Shown here: in pieces, positions 18,135-27,475 of the stretch
Layout: the number at the start of each line of letters is the position of its first letter
Numbering within the stretch: position 1 is the stretch's first letter
Assembly (NCBI GenBank): GCA_964020105.1
Contig: OZ026535.1
Span: forward strand, 930,001 to 994,000
Direction of reading: 5' to 3'
Length of the DNA stretch: 64,000 nucleotides
Origin: G964020105 sp964020105
GTDB taxonomy: Bacteria; Pseudomonadota; Alphaproteobacteria; WRAU01; Hepatincolaceae
Translations under genes and position numbers: made by a program
The notes under the pieces: generated by a model
Told to the model about the DNA's origin: nothing
What the model saw: only the letters and a program-made list of their open reading frames with translations
The model's database searches: none

Positions 18135-18163
18135 AAAAAAGGAAGCTTATAGCTTCCTTTTTT
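18135..18163 (-). terminator. Strong terminator, usable in both directions (rpsI / znuB)
   Basis: AAAAAAGGAAGCT and AGCTTCCTTTTTT pair perfectly around a TAT loop. The A run on one side and T run on the other allow termination of the minus-strand rplM-rpsI transcript (stop of rpsI 25 bases away) and of transcripts from znuB on the plus strand. Confidence 0.9.
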
Positions 18164-18187
18164 AGATCTCTCAGAAATAATAAAGGC

Positions 18188-18667
18188 CTATCTTTTAGAG
18201 AACTGATAACTTTTCCTAGCTTTTGCTCTACCATATTTCTTCCTTTCAACGACTCTTGAATCCCTAGTTAGAAACCCTTGATCTTTCAGAGTTTTTCTAT
18301 AGTCAGGATTATAAGCTAACAAAGCCTTCGAGATACCGTGCTTAATAGCCCCAGCTTGACCAGACAAACCTCCACCAACAACAGTAATATTAACATCATA
18401 TTGCTTATCACCTCCAACAGCTCCAAAAGGCTGCTCAACTATCATGCGCAATACGGGACGAACTAAATAGTCCTGAATTTGCCTGTTATTAATAACTACT
18501 TTACCGCTTCCCGCTTTTAACCAAACCCTAGCAATAGAGCCTTTTCTTTTACCAGTTGCATAAGCTCTACCCTTATCGTCTACTTTTCTAACGTACTGGA
18601 CAGGCTCTTGCGATGATACCTTATCTAAAGAATCTAAATTTTCCAACGAACTAACTTCCTTGATCAT
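18188..18667 (-). CDS. rpsI: 30S ribosomal protein S9
   Basis: S9 is a small-subunit protein whose C-terminal tail reaches the P-site tRNA. The body has the family signature YATGKRKGSIARVWL and ends in the typical YQFSKR tail. The frame could start at a GTG at 18673 that overlaps the rplM stop. The ATG at 18667 is preferred because AAAGG lies at good distance upstream. The N-terminus is longer than in E. coli by about 30 residues, as is common in alphaproteobacteria. It is translationally coupled to rplM. Confidence 0.97.
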   Translation of the reverse strand: MIKEVSSLENLDSLDKVSSQEPVQYVRKVDDKGRAYATGKRKGSIARVWLKAGSGKVVINNRQIQDYLVRPVLRMIVEQPFGAVGGDKQYDVNITVVGGGLSGQAGAIKHGISKALLAYNPDYRKTLKDQGFLTRDSRVVERKKYGRAKARKSYQFSKR

Positions 18668-18672
18668 AACCA

Positions 18673-19131
18673 CTACCTTTTATTCTTAGGATTAAATACT
18701 GACACATCTAAAGCTTCAGGAGTTTGAGCTTCATGTGGATGAGTAGCACCAACATAAACATGTAATCTTCTCATCTGAGCTCTTCTTAGAACTCCTTTAC
18801 TAATCATTCTTTCAACAGCTTTCTCAACTAAGCTTTCTGGATTCTTACCAGAAAGAATATTTTTCCAAGATTTCTCTTTTATACCCCCAGGATGACCTGT
18901 ATGCCATATAAAAGTTCCTTGTTCCAATTTTTTACCAGTTAATTTCACCTTATCAGCATTAATAACTATTATGTTGTCTCCACAATCCATATGAGGTGCA
19001 AAGGTCGGCTTATGCTTACCCCTTATTCTGTTGGCCAATATAACTGCCAATCTGCCTAACACAACATCTTGTGCATCGACAACGTACCATTTATTTTCAA
19101 TTTCAGATAATTTTGGCGAATATGTTTTCAT
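18673..19131 (-). CDS. rplM: 50S ribosomal protein L13
   Basis: L13 is an early-assembling large-subunit protein. The 152-residue sequence shows WYVVDAQDVVLGRLAVILAN at the start and the RMLPK-equivalent region (MISKGVLRRAQMRRLHVYVG) before a short tail with HPHEAQTPEALDV. The order rplM-rpsI is nearly universal. It has a well-formed promoter upstream and a strong terminator after rpsI. Confidence 0.98.
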   Translation of the reverse strand: MKTYSPKLSEIENKWYVVDAQDVVLGRLAVILANRIRGKHKPTFAPHMDCGDNIIVINADKVKLTGKKLEQGTFIWHTGHPGGIKEKSWKNILSGKNPESLVEKAVERMISKGVLRRAQMRRLHVYVGATHPHEAQTPEALDVSVFNPKNKR

Positions 19132-19177
19132 AACTCTTCCGATTATTTCTTATTGTACACCTAAAAGCACAACTCTG

Positions 19178-19206
19178 ATTATTACCATATTTTTGCTTGT
19201 TGTCAA
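19178..19206 (-). promoter_or_regulatory. Sigma-70 type promoter for rplM-rpsI
   Basis: On the minus strand a perfect -35 TTGACA (19206-19201) is separated by 17 bases from AATAAT (19183-19178), a 5/6 match to the -10 consensus. It lies 46 bases upstream of the rplM ATG. Confidence 0.75.
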
Positions 19207-19222
19207 GCTAATTAATCATCCA

Positions 19223-21988
19223 CTATTCTAAAACATTAGGATTATTTAGAAAATCCCTGATAATTTCAACAGATTTTTCTAAAGAAATTTTATTATGTAT
19301 GTGCACTTCCTGTGGAAAAGCTTTTAAAAATTCTGAGGGAGCACTACCAAGTAAAATAAAAACCCCCTTATCTGTTTCATTACGAATGATCCTACCAAAA
19401 GCTTGTCTTAATTTTAACCTGATATTTTGATCTCTATATTCTTTACCAAAGAATGCTACTCTACTATTATTCAAAATATCTGGTTTAGGCCATGGTATCT
19501 TTTCAAAAACCACTAAACGTAATGATTCTCCTGGTACATCAATGCCATCTCTAGCCGAATCTGTCCCTAAAAGACAGCTATTAACATCATCTCTAAAAAT
19601 ATCAATCAAGGTAGAAAGTTTTTGATTATTAATATGTTGCGCCATTAACTTAATATTTTGCTCAGACATCTTATGATAAATATTTATGTGTACATCTTTT
19701 AATCTTTTAATTGACGTAAAAATAGCTAAACCTCCTCCATTGGATGCTTTGAAAACTTCAAAAATACCATTGGATAGTAATGCTGTGGTATCAACTTTAG
19801 AGTTTACTATCAATATCTTTGAGTTATCTTTATAGTTAAATGGCGATTCTAATTTTATATGTACAAAATTGTACTCATCTAAATAACTCAAGCCAAATTT
19901 TGTGAGTAGATACTTTTTTATATCCTGTGGTGCTTGATTATCATAAAAATCTGTGAGAGTCGCTGAGGTAAATGTAACTCCTTTTTGCCCACTTAAAATA
20001 TTCTCTGCCAGTGGTTTTGATGGATCTAAATAGTTTTTCATATACCCTATATTTACCACATTACCTTCTTCTCTTTCTATGATAAAACGGTACACAAAAT
20101 CACTTTTTTTATTTTTAATTTCTGTTAGCATCTCTGTATAAGCGCTTATGTGCTCTAAACACCTACGCCAAAAAACATTAATAAACTCTTCTAGTGCAAA
20201 TTTATACTCTGTCGCCACAAAATACAACTTATCTTGCAATAACTTAGTTAACTTCTCTCCAACATCAGATACTGTTTGAAGAGCAAAGATAAGATCATGA
20301 GCACTTTGCTCTAAATTATCATGAAAAAAAACATAATCCACCTCGGCTTCCAGAGAGTAATAATGATTAAAATCATTATTACTCTCTAAAATATAAATAT
20401 ATACTTGATACAAAAATCTCTCAAATGCTCCAGAGGGATTATTTGCTTTTATTCTATCAATAGCTCCTGTTGCTGGTAATATTTTCGCTGCTAAAATAAA
20501 AGCCTCTAGTGTCCCTTGAATAGATAAATTTAATGCTTGCTCATCTTCACTGAAATTTCTATTTTCTGCTAAAATATTATTAAGCCTTACTTTTAATCCA
20601 TTAATTTCTTTCTTAAAAATTATACCATCTTGAGAAGATCCATTTATCCAATTCTTTAAAATAATGCCAGTCTTGATACTTAAGTTAACACTAAAAATTT
20701 CATCGGCCACAGAAAATAAATGATGTGCTTCATCAAAAACAATATATCTAGCTCCCAATCCTGAATTTAGTAAGCTGTATGTATGATTTGAAATTATAAT
20801 ATTAACATCCTTTACTTTATGTTTAGCTGCCATAATAAAACAATTTTTAAAGTGTTTACAACGATTATAAATGCATTCTTCCCTAGTATTAGATAAAACA
20901 GAAATCAATCTTGGAGAAAAAACCTCAAATACCAATGGAGAAATATCTCCTCCAACCATATCTCCATCTTCTGTTGATCTTAACCATCTTGATAAAATTG
21001 CTACTAATATGTTGGCCTCTGGAAATAAATCAATATTTGATAATAAATTTTGATAATGTAGTAAACAAATATAATTATTACTTCCTTTAATAGAAGCTAC
21101 TTTATTATTATACTCCTCCTCTGATTTAAAAGCACTTCTTAGCTCTCTAGCTACTTGTTTTTGTAAAGCTTTAGAATAAGTAGAAATCAATACTTGTTGC
21201 AACGGATTTTTATCAATAAAAGATAAAATAGTTGCTATATAGCCAAGAGTTTTCCCTGTTCCTGTTCCTGCTTCTGCAAAAATAAAATTTTTATCAACAG
21301 TATTCTTAAACATGTTAGCAACACTTGTAGCATAACTTTCTTGCTCCTTCCGTGTATTTCTAAAAATTTTGGTTAGTTCATTTAGTTTTGTTAGTATTGT
21401 ATTATCTGTAATATCAACTATATCTGTGCTAGTATTAATGTTGTTTTGTGAATTATTATTTTTCTTTTTAAATTCTGCTATTTCTTCCCAAACATTTAAA
21501 TATTTTTTATTTATTTTTTCCGATTTATAATCTAAATTAAACAAAACAAACTCAGCAAATACCCAATTAGTCTCTCTTAGAAATACTCCTAGAGAAAAAA
21601 GTTCTTTTTTCTCTACCTCTGTCGAATTTTTAATACGATTCGCACAACAATGAAGAATCTCGTTTAATAAAATAACCTCTTGCTTTAATCTGTCTTTAAC
21701 AGATATCTCTTTCTCCACAATATTATCAGTTAAAAAAGCATACACACTGAAAATATTAGGAGCACATACAGCTTTAGGAAATAATAATAAAAAAAGTTCT
21801 AAAATATCTATCATATTTTCTGAACGATTCATTTCAATAAAAGACATGAGTTCTTTTTTATTACATACTAAAAATCTACTACTGCTGAATATACTATGAA
21901 AAGATTGATTAACAAAAGAACCATTACCATTAGATGTATCATAAATATAAATAAAATGGGAAGTAAAACTTATTAATTTATTAAACAT
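19223..21988 (-). CDS. DinG/Rad3-type ATP-dependent DNA helicase with Fe-S cluster
   Basis: Proteins of this group are superfamily 2 helicases that unwind DNA 5' to 3' and use a 4Fe-4S cluster. In this 921-residue protein, helicase motifs run in order: Walker A FAEAGTGTGKTLGYIAT near residue 240, Cys residues CIYNRCKHFKNC near 370 matching the XPD/DinG cluster ligands, ISNHTYSLL, the DEAHH box, TSATL near 650, and the late motif GIDVPGESLRLVVFEKIP with QAFGRIIRNETDKG. The first ~200 residues have no recognised domain; no clear exonuclease motif is seen there. It is the last gene of a run that begins with the Fe-S assembly genes, which fits its cofactor need. The gene symbol is withheld because DinG and YoaA are hard to separate by eye. 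Confidence 0.88.
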   Translation of the reverse strand: MFNKLISFTSHFIYIYDTSNGNGSFVNQSFHSIFSSSRFLVCNKKELMSFIEMNRSENMIDILELFLLLFPKAVCAPNIFSVYAFLTDNIVEKEISVKDRLKQEVILLNEILHCCANRIKNSTEVEKKELFSLGVFLRETNWVFAEFVLFNLDYKSEKINKKYLNVWEEIAEFKKKNNNSQNNINTSTDIVDITDNTILTKLNELTKIFRNTRKEQESYATSVANMFKNTVDKNFIFAEAGTGTGKTLGYIATILSFIDKNPLQQVLISTYSKALQKQVARELRSAFKSEEEYNNKVASIKGSNNYICLLHYQNLLSNIDLFPEANILVAILSRWLRSTEDGDMVGGDISPLVFEVFSPRLISVLSNTREECIYNRCKHFKNCFIMAAKHKVKDVNIIISNHTYSLLNSGLGARYIVFDEAHHLFSVADEIFSVNLSIKTGIILKNWINGSSQDGIIFKKEINGLKVRLNNILAENRNFSEDEQALNLSIQGTLEAFILAAKILPATGAIDRIKANNPSGAFERFLYQVYIYILESNNDFNHYYSLEAEVDYVFFHDNLEQSAHDLIFALQTVSDVGEKLTKLLQDKLYFVATEYKFALEEFINVFWRRCLEHISAYTEMLTEIKNKKSDFVYRFIIEREEGNVVNIGYMKNYLDPSKPLAENILSGQKGVTFTSATLTDFYDNQAPQDIKKYLLTKFGLSYLDEYNFVHIKLESPFNYKDNSKILIVNSKVDTTALLSNGIFEVFKASNGGGLAIFTSIKRLKDVHINIYHKMSEQNIKLMAQHINNQKLSTLIDIFRDDVNSCLLGTDSARDGIDVPGESLRLVVFEKIPWPKPDILNNSRVAFFGKEYRDQNIRLKLRQAFGRIIRNETDKGVFILLGSAPSEFLKAFPQEVHIHNKISLEKSVEIIRDFLNNPNVLE

Positions 21989-22006
21989 TACTCATTTATG
22001 ATCCTG

Positions 22007-22750
22007 CTAAAGATATATCCCATTAACAAAATTAGTAACAATTTGATTATTCACAGTATCAACCTCTTGAGCTGTGCCTTCCCAAACAATATTACCTTTG
22101 TAAAGCATGCCAATTTTATCAGATATCTTTTTAGCACTTGCCATATCATGAGTTATTGTTAATGAAGAGGCTCCTAAATATTTCGTAGTTTTAATAATTA
22201 AATCATTAATTACATTAGACATTATAGGATCTAAGCCTGAGGTAGGCTCATCAAAAAAAATAATCTTTGGCTTAGTAGTAATTAATCTGGCAAAAGCAAC
22301 TCTTTTCTGCATTCCCCCTGATAATTCAGAAGGATAAAGATTAAGAACTGAAGCATCTAAACCAACCATTTCCAGATTCTCAGTAGCAATAGTAATTGCC
22401 TCGCTTTTAGTTAGCTGATGATGAATATTTAGTCCAAAAACCACATTATCTTTAATAGTCAAACTATCAAATAATGCCCCACCTTGAAATAACATGCCAA
22501 TGGAAGATTTCATTTTAACTCTTTCTTCTTTAGAAATATTAGTAACATCATTACCATCAAGATAAATTTTTCCAGAATCCAAAGCAATAATACCCATTAT
22601 AACCTTAACAAGAACAGATTTTCCAGTGCCAGAACCTCCTATCAATACATATGATTGACCCTTCTCAACCTGCAAAAAAATATTATTTAATACATGATTG
22701 CTACCAAAAGACTTACAAAGACTTTCAACCCTGATTGCTAGATTTTTCAC
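22007..22750 (-). CDS. mlaF: Phospholipid ABC transporter ATP-binding protein MlaF
   Basis: MlaF powers the MlaFEDB complex that moves phospholipids between inner and outer membranes. The 247-residue ATPase has Walker A GGSGTGKSVLVKV, signature LSGGMQKRVAFARL, Walker B IIFFDEPTSGLDP and H-loop SLTITHDM. It follows mlaE by 9 bases. The substrate-binding subunit mlaD is not in this stretch, so it must be elsewhere. Confidence 0.92.
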   Translation of the reverse strand: MKNLAIRVESLCKSFGSNHVLNNIFLQVEKGQSYVLIGGSGTGKSVLVKVIMGIIALDSGKIYLDGNDVTNISKEERVKMKSSIGMLFQGGALFDSLTIKDNVVFGLNIHHQLTKSEAITIATENLEMVGLDASVLNLYPSELSGGMQKRVAFARLITTKPKIIFFDEPTSGLDPIMSNVINDLIIKTTKYLGASSLTITHDMASAKKISDKIGMLYKGNIVWEGTAQEVDTVNNQIVTNFVNGIYL

Positions 22751-22759
22751 TATAGAATC

Positions 22760-23536
22760 CTATACATCAAAAAATATTAATGTTAATACGTAATCGAATA
22801 AGAAAATTAAAATAGAAGAGACAACTACAGCATTGGTAGTGGCTTTACCAACTCCCATGGCTCCCTTAGAGCTAAAATAACCAAAAAAACATCCCATGGA
22901 AGTAATTACCAAACCAAATACAGCTGCCTTAACCAGACCTGAAGTAATATCACTTATGGTGACAAAAGACATGGTATTCCTTAAATATAATGAACTACTA
23001 AATTCTAATTGAACTACTGAAACTAACCAACCTCCCATAACACCTATAACATCAGCAACAACAACTAAAATAGGTAAAGCTAGTACTCCAGCAATAACCC
23101 TTGGCGTTATAAGATATTTCATAGGGTTTACAGACAAAGTATAAAGAGCGTCCAGCTGTTCAGATACTTTCATAGTGCCAATTTCTGCAGCCATAGCTCC
23201 AGATATCCTACCAGCAACCATTAAAGCAGTTAATACAGGACCAAGCTCTCTTACAATTGATATAACAACCACATTAGCAATTGCTCCTTCAGCTGAAAAT
23301 CTAGCAAATCCAACGTAGCTCTGTAGTGCTAAAACCATACCTGTAAAAAAAGCAGTTAATCCCACTATTGGCAAGGAAAAAAAAGCAATCTCAATAAACT
23401 GCTTCAATAAACTTTTATAATATATAGGAGGAGCAAAAAAATTAAGCAAAGCAAATGTAAAAAATAATACTTTAGCACCTACTAGTTCGAGACCATACAT
23501 GAAAGATCTTCCAACTATAACAAAAATATTTACCAT
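22760..23536 (-). CDS. mlaE: Phospholipid ABC transporter permease MlaE
   Basis: MlaE is the integral membrane permease of the Mla lipid transport system. The protein has the hallmark segments GLTAFFTGMVLALQSYVGFA and ELGPVLTALMVAGRISGAMA, and the MKVSEQLDALYTLSVNPMKY loop. The frame can be opened at a TTG at 23554 that abuts the iscX stop. The ATG at 23536 is preferred because AAAAGGA stands six bases upstream. It is co-oriented and probably co-transcribed with iscX and mlaF. Confidence 0.92.
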   Translation of the reverse strand: MVNIFVIVGRSFMYGLELVGAKVLFFTFALLNFFAPPIYYKSLLKQFIEIAFFSLPIVGLTAFFTGMVLALQSYVGFARFSAEGAIANVVVISIVRELGPVLTALMVAGRISGAMAAEIGTMKVSEQLDALYTLSVNPMKYLITPRVIAGVLALPILVVVADVIGVMGGWLVSVVQLEFSSSLYLRNTMSFVTISDITSGLVKAAVFGLVITSMGCFFGYFSSKGAMGVGKATTNAVVVSSILIFLFDYVLTLIFFDV

Positions 23537-23554
23537 CTTAATTCCTTTTAACAA

Positions 23555-23749
23555 TCAGTCTCTCTCAGACATCCAATAGGTCAAAATACTTTCCAAAATC
23601 TTTTCATTACATCCACCTGGATTATCAGAGAATCCTTCCAAAGCAACCACCATAGATCTTAAATTTACAAAACTTAAAGAAAGAATATCAACATCAGGAT
23701 GTTTTTCCTCTAGTTCAATAGCAATCTCATGAGTATCTAACCACTTCAT
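23555..23749 (-). CDS. iscX: Fe-S cluster assembly protein IscX
   Basis: IscX is a small acidic protein that binds IscS and iron and tunes cluster assembly. The 64-residue sequence fits the family: an N-terminal W-x-D-type segment (MKWLDTHEIAIELEEKHPDV), the LSFVNLRSMVVALEGF core and a C-terminal NEKILESILTYWM helix. It sits 16 bases downstream of fdx, its normal place at the end of the isc cluster. Confidence 0.92.
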   Translation of the reverse strand: MKWLDTHEIAIELEEKHPDVDILSLSFVNLRSMVVALEGFSDNPGGCNEKILESILTYWMSERD

Positions 23750-23765
23750 TTTTTGCTCCTACTTA

Positions 23766-24107
23766 TTAAGCTGATTCATTCCTAGTTTTAGATGGTATCC
23801 TAAAAGTTACCCCTTCAAGATCATGATTAATTACAACCTGACAACCCAATCTTGATGTTGGAGTCAAGCCAAAAGCCATATCTAACATATCTTCTTCATC
23901 TTCACTAGCAGCAGACAATTTATCATAATAAGGTTTATCCAAAATAACGTGACAAGTAGAACAAGCTAAAGAGCCCTCACAAGCACCTTCTAAATGCACA
24001 CCATTACTATGAGCCGCCTCTAATACCGTTGTTCCCTCAGGCACATCCAAATCTGTTTTAACTTCTTTCCTCTCTTCATCATAACTTATAAATTGTACTT
24101 TTACCAT
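23766..24107 (-). CDS. fdx: ISC-type [2Fe-2S] ferredoxin
   Basis: This adrenodoxin-like ferredoxin supplies electrons to Fe-S assembly. The cluster ligands are visible in EGACEGSLACSTCHVIL (C-x5-C-x2-C) and SRLGCQVV. The length of about 113 residues is normal. An upstream ATG at 24125 is in frame, but GGAGG lies five bases before the ATG at 24107, so MVKVQF is taken as the start. It lies between hscA and iscX as in the standard isc order. Confidence 0.95.
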   Translation of the reverse strand: MVKVQFISYDEERKEVKTDLDVPEGTTVLEAAHSNGVHLEGACEGSLACSTCHVILDKPYYDKLSAASEDEEDMLDMAFGLTPTSRLGCQVVINHDLEGVTFRIPSKTRNESA

Positions 24108-24185
24108 ATTTTCCTCCATTATCAACCATTGCTATATTATTCTATTATTATTAATTTATCAAATAATTTCATATTATTATTTAAT

Positions 24186-26054
24186 CTAAATAGTATCTAT
24201 ATTTTTGCCCTTCAATACTTCATATATACGCTTATTCATCCTTTTATGAGCAAAATCTTCTGTGATTTCATTTAATTTTTTAATTGCCAAATCGATTTTT
24301 TCTCTGTCTTCAGAGTGCAAAAATTCTCTCAAAGCCTCTATCTCTCTATTAATTTTATCATGTAATTCAGGATTCAATAAATTAAAATCCTCTACTAAAG
24401 CCTGTTTAATAGAATCTATAATTCTTTCTGCTTCTACTTTAGAATTAAGAAGTAAGCGCTTACTTATATCTTCTTGTGCATATTCCATTGCTTCCTCGAT
24501 AATATTACGCATATCCTGGCTACTAAGCCCCCAAGATGGCTTAATTTCTATAGACTGCTTTATCCCAGTCCTTTGTTCCACTGCCTCAACCACTAATAAT
24601 CCATCTGCGTCAATGGCGAAACTCACTAATACCTTTGCTAATCCAGCTTTCATAGGAGGTATTCCCTTTAGAGAAAACCTTCCTAAGGATCTTAAATCTT
24701 TCACCAACTCTCTTTCACCCTGCAAAACGTGAATCAGTATGGCAGTCTGATTATCTTTAAACGTACTAAATTCTTGTGCTTTTCTAATTGGTATCAAAGT
24801 ATTCCTATGTATGATTTTTTCAACCAACCCTCCCGCTATTTCTATACCTAAGGAAAGAGGTATGATGTCAAGTAGTAATGAGTGTTTGCTCTTCCCAGTA
24901 AGTTCAGCCGCTTTATAAGCCGCCCCCATGGCAACAACCTTATCAGGATCAATTGAACATAATAATTCCACACCAAAGTGTGCTTTTAGTTTCTCGTGAA
25001 TATAAGGAATTCTTGTACTACCACCAACCAAAATTATTTTTTTTATTTCCTCTATGCCAACACCACTGTCATTAATAGCTGCCTCGCACATGTTGATAGT
25101 TTTACTTACAATAGGCTCTATCATCTCCTCTAAATCCTTTTTATATAAAGTAAAAGTAATTTCTTCTCCACAAATTACTAAAGATGTCTCTACACTCTCC
25201 TCTTTAGATAACCTCTCTTTTATACCTTTAACAACCTCTTTCAGTAAAGAAATATCAAGCTGTGATAGCTTATTTCTATCTATTTTCTGTATAACAATAT
25301 TAAGCAGTATATTATCTACATCATCCCCTCCAAGAACAGTGTCTCCATTAGTAGAAAGTACCTTAAATACACCCTTTTGCAAACGCAATACAGATATATC
25401 AAAAGTTCCTCCACCAAAATCATAAACTAAATAAACTCCCTCTAATTTCGCATCTTCTGCACTTGCAAGACCATAAGCTAAAGCTGCTGCTGTGGGTTCA
25501 TTTATTAAACGTAACACCTCAAGCCCTGCCAAGTTAGCTGCATTTTTAGTTGCAATCCTCTGATTTTCATCAAAATATGCTGGCACAGTTATCACTGCCT
25601 TCTTCACCTCTTTGCCTAACCTACGTTCAGCAATGTTTTTTAAATATTTTAATATCTCACTAGATATTTCCTCTGGACTGACAAATTTACCATTGGGATT
25701 CTTTAAATATATACTATCTGACTTACTATCATACTCATAGATGCATCCATTGTTATCTAGATCAATCCTTGGTCTACCAATGAACCTCTTAATGGATCTA
25801 AACGCCAATTTTATTGTACTTCCTAAATATGCAGCCCTTCCAACTTTTATAACATCTTCATCATACAACACAACAGAAGGAATTAAATCAGCAAAATCAT
25901 CACCAATAACTCTTAATATCTCTCCATCATGATAATATATCACGCTATTAGAAGTCCCCAAGTCAATCCCTATAGCTAATATATCATTATTTATTAGCTC
26001 ATTTTGCAGGGATTTTTGTTTAGATTTTACGTCACCAATCGCTATCAAAGACAC
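24186..26054 (-). CDS. hscA: Fe-S cluster chaperone HscA (Hsp70 family)
   Basis: HscA is the specialised Hsp70 that, with HscB, releases Fe-S clusters from IscU. The 622-residue protein has the phosphate motif GIDLGTSNSVIYYHDG, the second signature VYDFGGGTFDISVL and ILVGGSTRIPYIHEKL, then a substrate domain starting with PLSLGIEIAGGL. The start codon is GTG at 26054. It follows hscB by 23 bases. Hsp70 homology is certain; the assignment to HscA rather than DnaK rests on divergence and the isc context. Confidence 0.96.
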   Translation of the reverse strand: MSLIAIGDVKSKQKSLQNELINNDILAIGIDLGTSNSVIYYHDGEILRVIGDDFADLIPSVVLYDEDVIKVGRAAYLGSTIKLAFRSIKRFIGRPRIDLDNNGCIYEYDSKSDSIYLKNPNGKFVSPEEISSEILKYLKNIAERRLGKEVKKAVITVPAYFDENQRIATKNAANLAGLEVLRLINEPTAAALAYGLASAEDAKLEGVYLVYDFGGGTFDISVLRLQKGVFKVLSTNGDTVLGGDDVDNILLNIVIQKIDRNKLSQLDISLLKEVVKGIKERLSKEESVETSLVICGEEITFTLYKKDLEEMIEPIVSKTINMCEAAINDSGVGIEEIKKIILVGGSTRIPYIHEKLKAHFGVELLCSIDPDKVVAMGAAYKAAELTGKSKHSLLLDIIPLSLGIEIAGGLVEKIIHRNTLIPIRKAQEFSTFKDNQTAILIHVLQGERELVKDLRSLGRFSLKGIPPMKAGLAKVLVSFAIDADGLLVVEAVEQRTGIKQSIEIKPSWGLSSQDMRNIIEEAMEYAQEDISKRLLLNSKVEAERIIDSIKQALVEDFNLLNPELHDKINREIEALREFLHSEDREKIDLAIKKLNEITEDFAHKRMNKRIYEVLKGKNIDTI

Positions 26055-26077
26055 GCTATACTCACAGAAAATTAATA

Positions 26078-26671
26078 TTATAATTGCTTCTTAGTGGCAG
26101 TTTCAACTATTCTATCTATATATTTTAATCTGGTAAAAATGTTTAGAGCTTTTACCTTATTAGAAAAATCTTCAACAGAAAAACTACTTAATAAGTCTTT
26201 CTTCATATGTATCATCCTATCTCTAAAAATCTTAATGCTTTCCCTATTCTCTAAATGCTCTAATTCCTCATATACTTCCATAAATTCTATCAATAAACTA
26301 CTATTGCCATTTCCTTCAGTATTTTTTAAAATATCCTCAGCATGCATTAAAAAATACATATAAGCAAATAATTCCGTCTCTGCTCTTAATGTTGCATATG
26401 CTTTATTTAAAAAACTACTATGCACAAGGGCATTCATACGCTCTTCTTCTGTAGCTCCTATAAAACGGTCTGGATGATAGATATTCATCAACTCTATATA
26501 CTTAAATTCTAGTAAATCTAAGTCTATCACATGATTTATTGGCATTGCAAAGTAAGAAAAATAATCAATCTCAATCATAGAGTTCAAATATCCACATTCC
26601 GTACAAATAAAAGTAGTTTCAGTTGGAAATATTAATTTCTTACAAATAACACAATCAAAACTTATTTCCAT
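26078..26671 (-). CDS. hscB: Fe-S co-chaperone HscB with N-terminal zinc-ribbon-like Cys motif
   Basis: HscB is the J-domain co-chaperone that brings IscU to HscA. The J domain begins near residue 36 (DYFSYFAMP) and contains the HPD motif in IYHPDRF, followed by a C-terminal three-helix bundle. The frame extends upstream into iscA to 26788, but the ATG at 26671 lies just after iscA and gives a 197-residue protein. Its first 30 residues hold two CxxC pairs (CVIC and CTEC) separated by about 12 residues. This resembles the tetracysteine N-terminus of eukaryotic HSC20, a feature missing from E. coli HscB. I infer a small zinc-binding module. Confidence 0.9.
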   Translation of the reverse strand: MEISFDCVICKKLIFPTETTFICTECGYLNSMIEIDYFSYFAMPINHVIDLDLLEFKYIELMNIYHPDRFIGATEEERMNALVHSSFLNKAYATLRAETELFAYMYFLMHAEDILKNTEGNGNSSLLIEFMEVYEELEHLENRESIKIFRDRMIHMKKDLLSSFSVEDFSNKVKALNIFTRLKYIDRIVETATKKQL

Positions 26672-26693
26672 ACCAATTAATCCACCTGTACCC

Positions 26694-27029
26694 CTATACT
26701 GTGAAAGACTCCCCACACCCACAACGACCCTTCTCATTAGGATTTGTAAATTTAAACCCCTCTTCCAATTCTGTTTGTATATAATCAATATGAGTACCTA
26801 AAACAAATAAAATTGCCTTAGGATCAACATACAAATTAAGCTCTCCTATCTGCAAATGCTCATCAAACTTATTAGTTTCATCTATGAAATCCATAGCCCA
26901 AGAAAGACCCGAACAACCCTTAGTTTTTAAAGTTATCCTAAGACCTAAAGGAGTAACCTCTCTCTGAGAGATTATCTCCTTTATCTTAACTAAAGCACTA
27001 TCTGATACGCTAAGTATTTGCTTTTTCAT
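26694..27029 (-). CDS. iscA: A-type Fe-S carrier protein IscA
   Basis: IscA receives and delivers Fe-S clusters or iron. The 111-residue sequence carries the three invariant Cys: KTKGCSGLSW and the C-x-C near the end in GRCGCGESF. It lies 14 bases after iscU, as in the canonical isc operon. The residue pattern would also fit ErpA-like members; position favours IscA. Confidence 0.94.
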   Translation of the reverse strand: MKKQILSVSDSALVKIKEIISQREVTPLGLRITLKTKGCSGLSWAMDFIDETNKFDEHLQIGELNLYVDPKAILFVLGTHIDYIQTELEEGFKFTNPNEKGRCGCGESFTV

Positions 27030-27043
27030 AGCACTTTAACTGG

Positions 27044-27427
27044 CTAAGCTATAGAGTGTTTTAATTTATAGTTCTCTATTGCTCCTTTAACTGCCTCTTC
27101 TGCTAAAACAGAGCAGTGAATTTTTACTGGAGGCAATTCCAATTCCTCAGCAATATCAGTATTTTTAACCTCCATCGCCTCATCAAGAGTTTTGCCTTTT
27201 AAAATTTCTGTAATCAAAGAACTAGATGCAATAGCTGTTCCACATCCAAAAGTTTTAAATTTTGCATCCTCTATTACACCACCCTTAACTCTTATCTGTA
27301 ACTTCATTACATCACCACAAGCTGGTGCTCCAACAATTGAAGTTCCAACAGCATCATCTTTTTCATCTAATGATCCAACGTTTCTTGGATTTTCATAATG
27401 ATCTAAAACTTTAGCTCCGTATGCCAT
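27044..27427 (-). CDS. iscU: Fe-S cluster scaffold protein IscU
   Basis: IscU is the scaffold on which IscS builds clusters. The 127-residue protein has the three cluster Cys in GAPACGDVMKL, FKTFGCGTAIASSS and PPVKIHCSVLAEEA. The last segment includes the LPPVK site bound by HscA. Length and motifs are standard. Confidence 0.98.
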   Translation of the reverse strand: MAYGAKVLDHYENPRNVGSLDEKDDAVGTSIVGAPACGDVMKLQIRVKGGVIEDAKFKTFGCGTAIASSSLITEILKGKTLDEAMEVKNTDIAEELELPPVKIHCSVLAEEAVKGAIENYKLKHSIA

Positions 27428-27475
27428 GATAATCTCCTTAAAATTAAATAAAATACTTATTAGAATAATAAACTG

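Noticed and set aside
24262..25425. Plus-strand ORFs opposite hscA
   Set aside because: These lie over the well-supported hscA and show no family motif; they are shadows of its codon bias.
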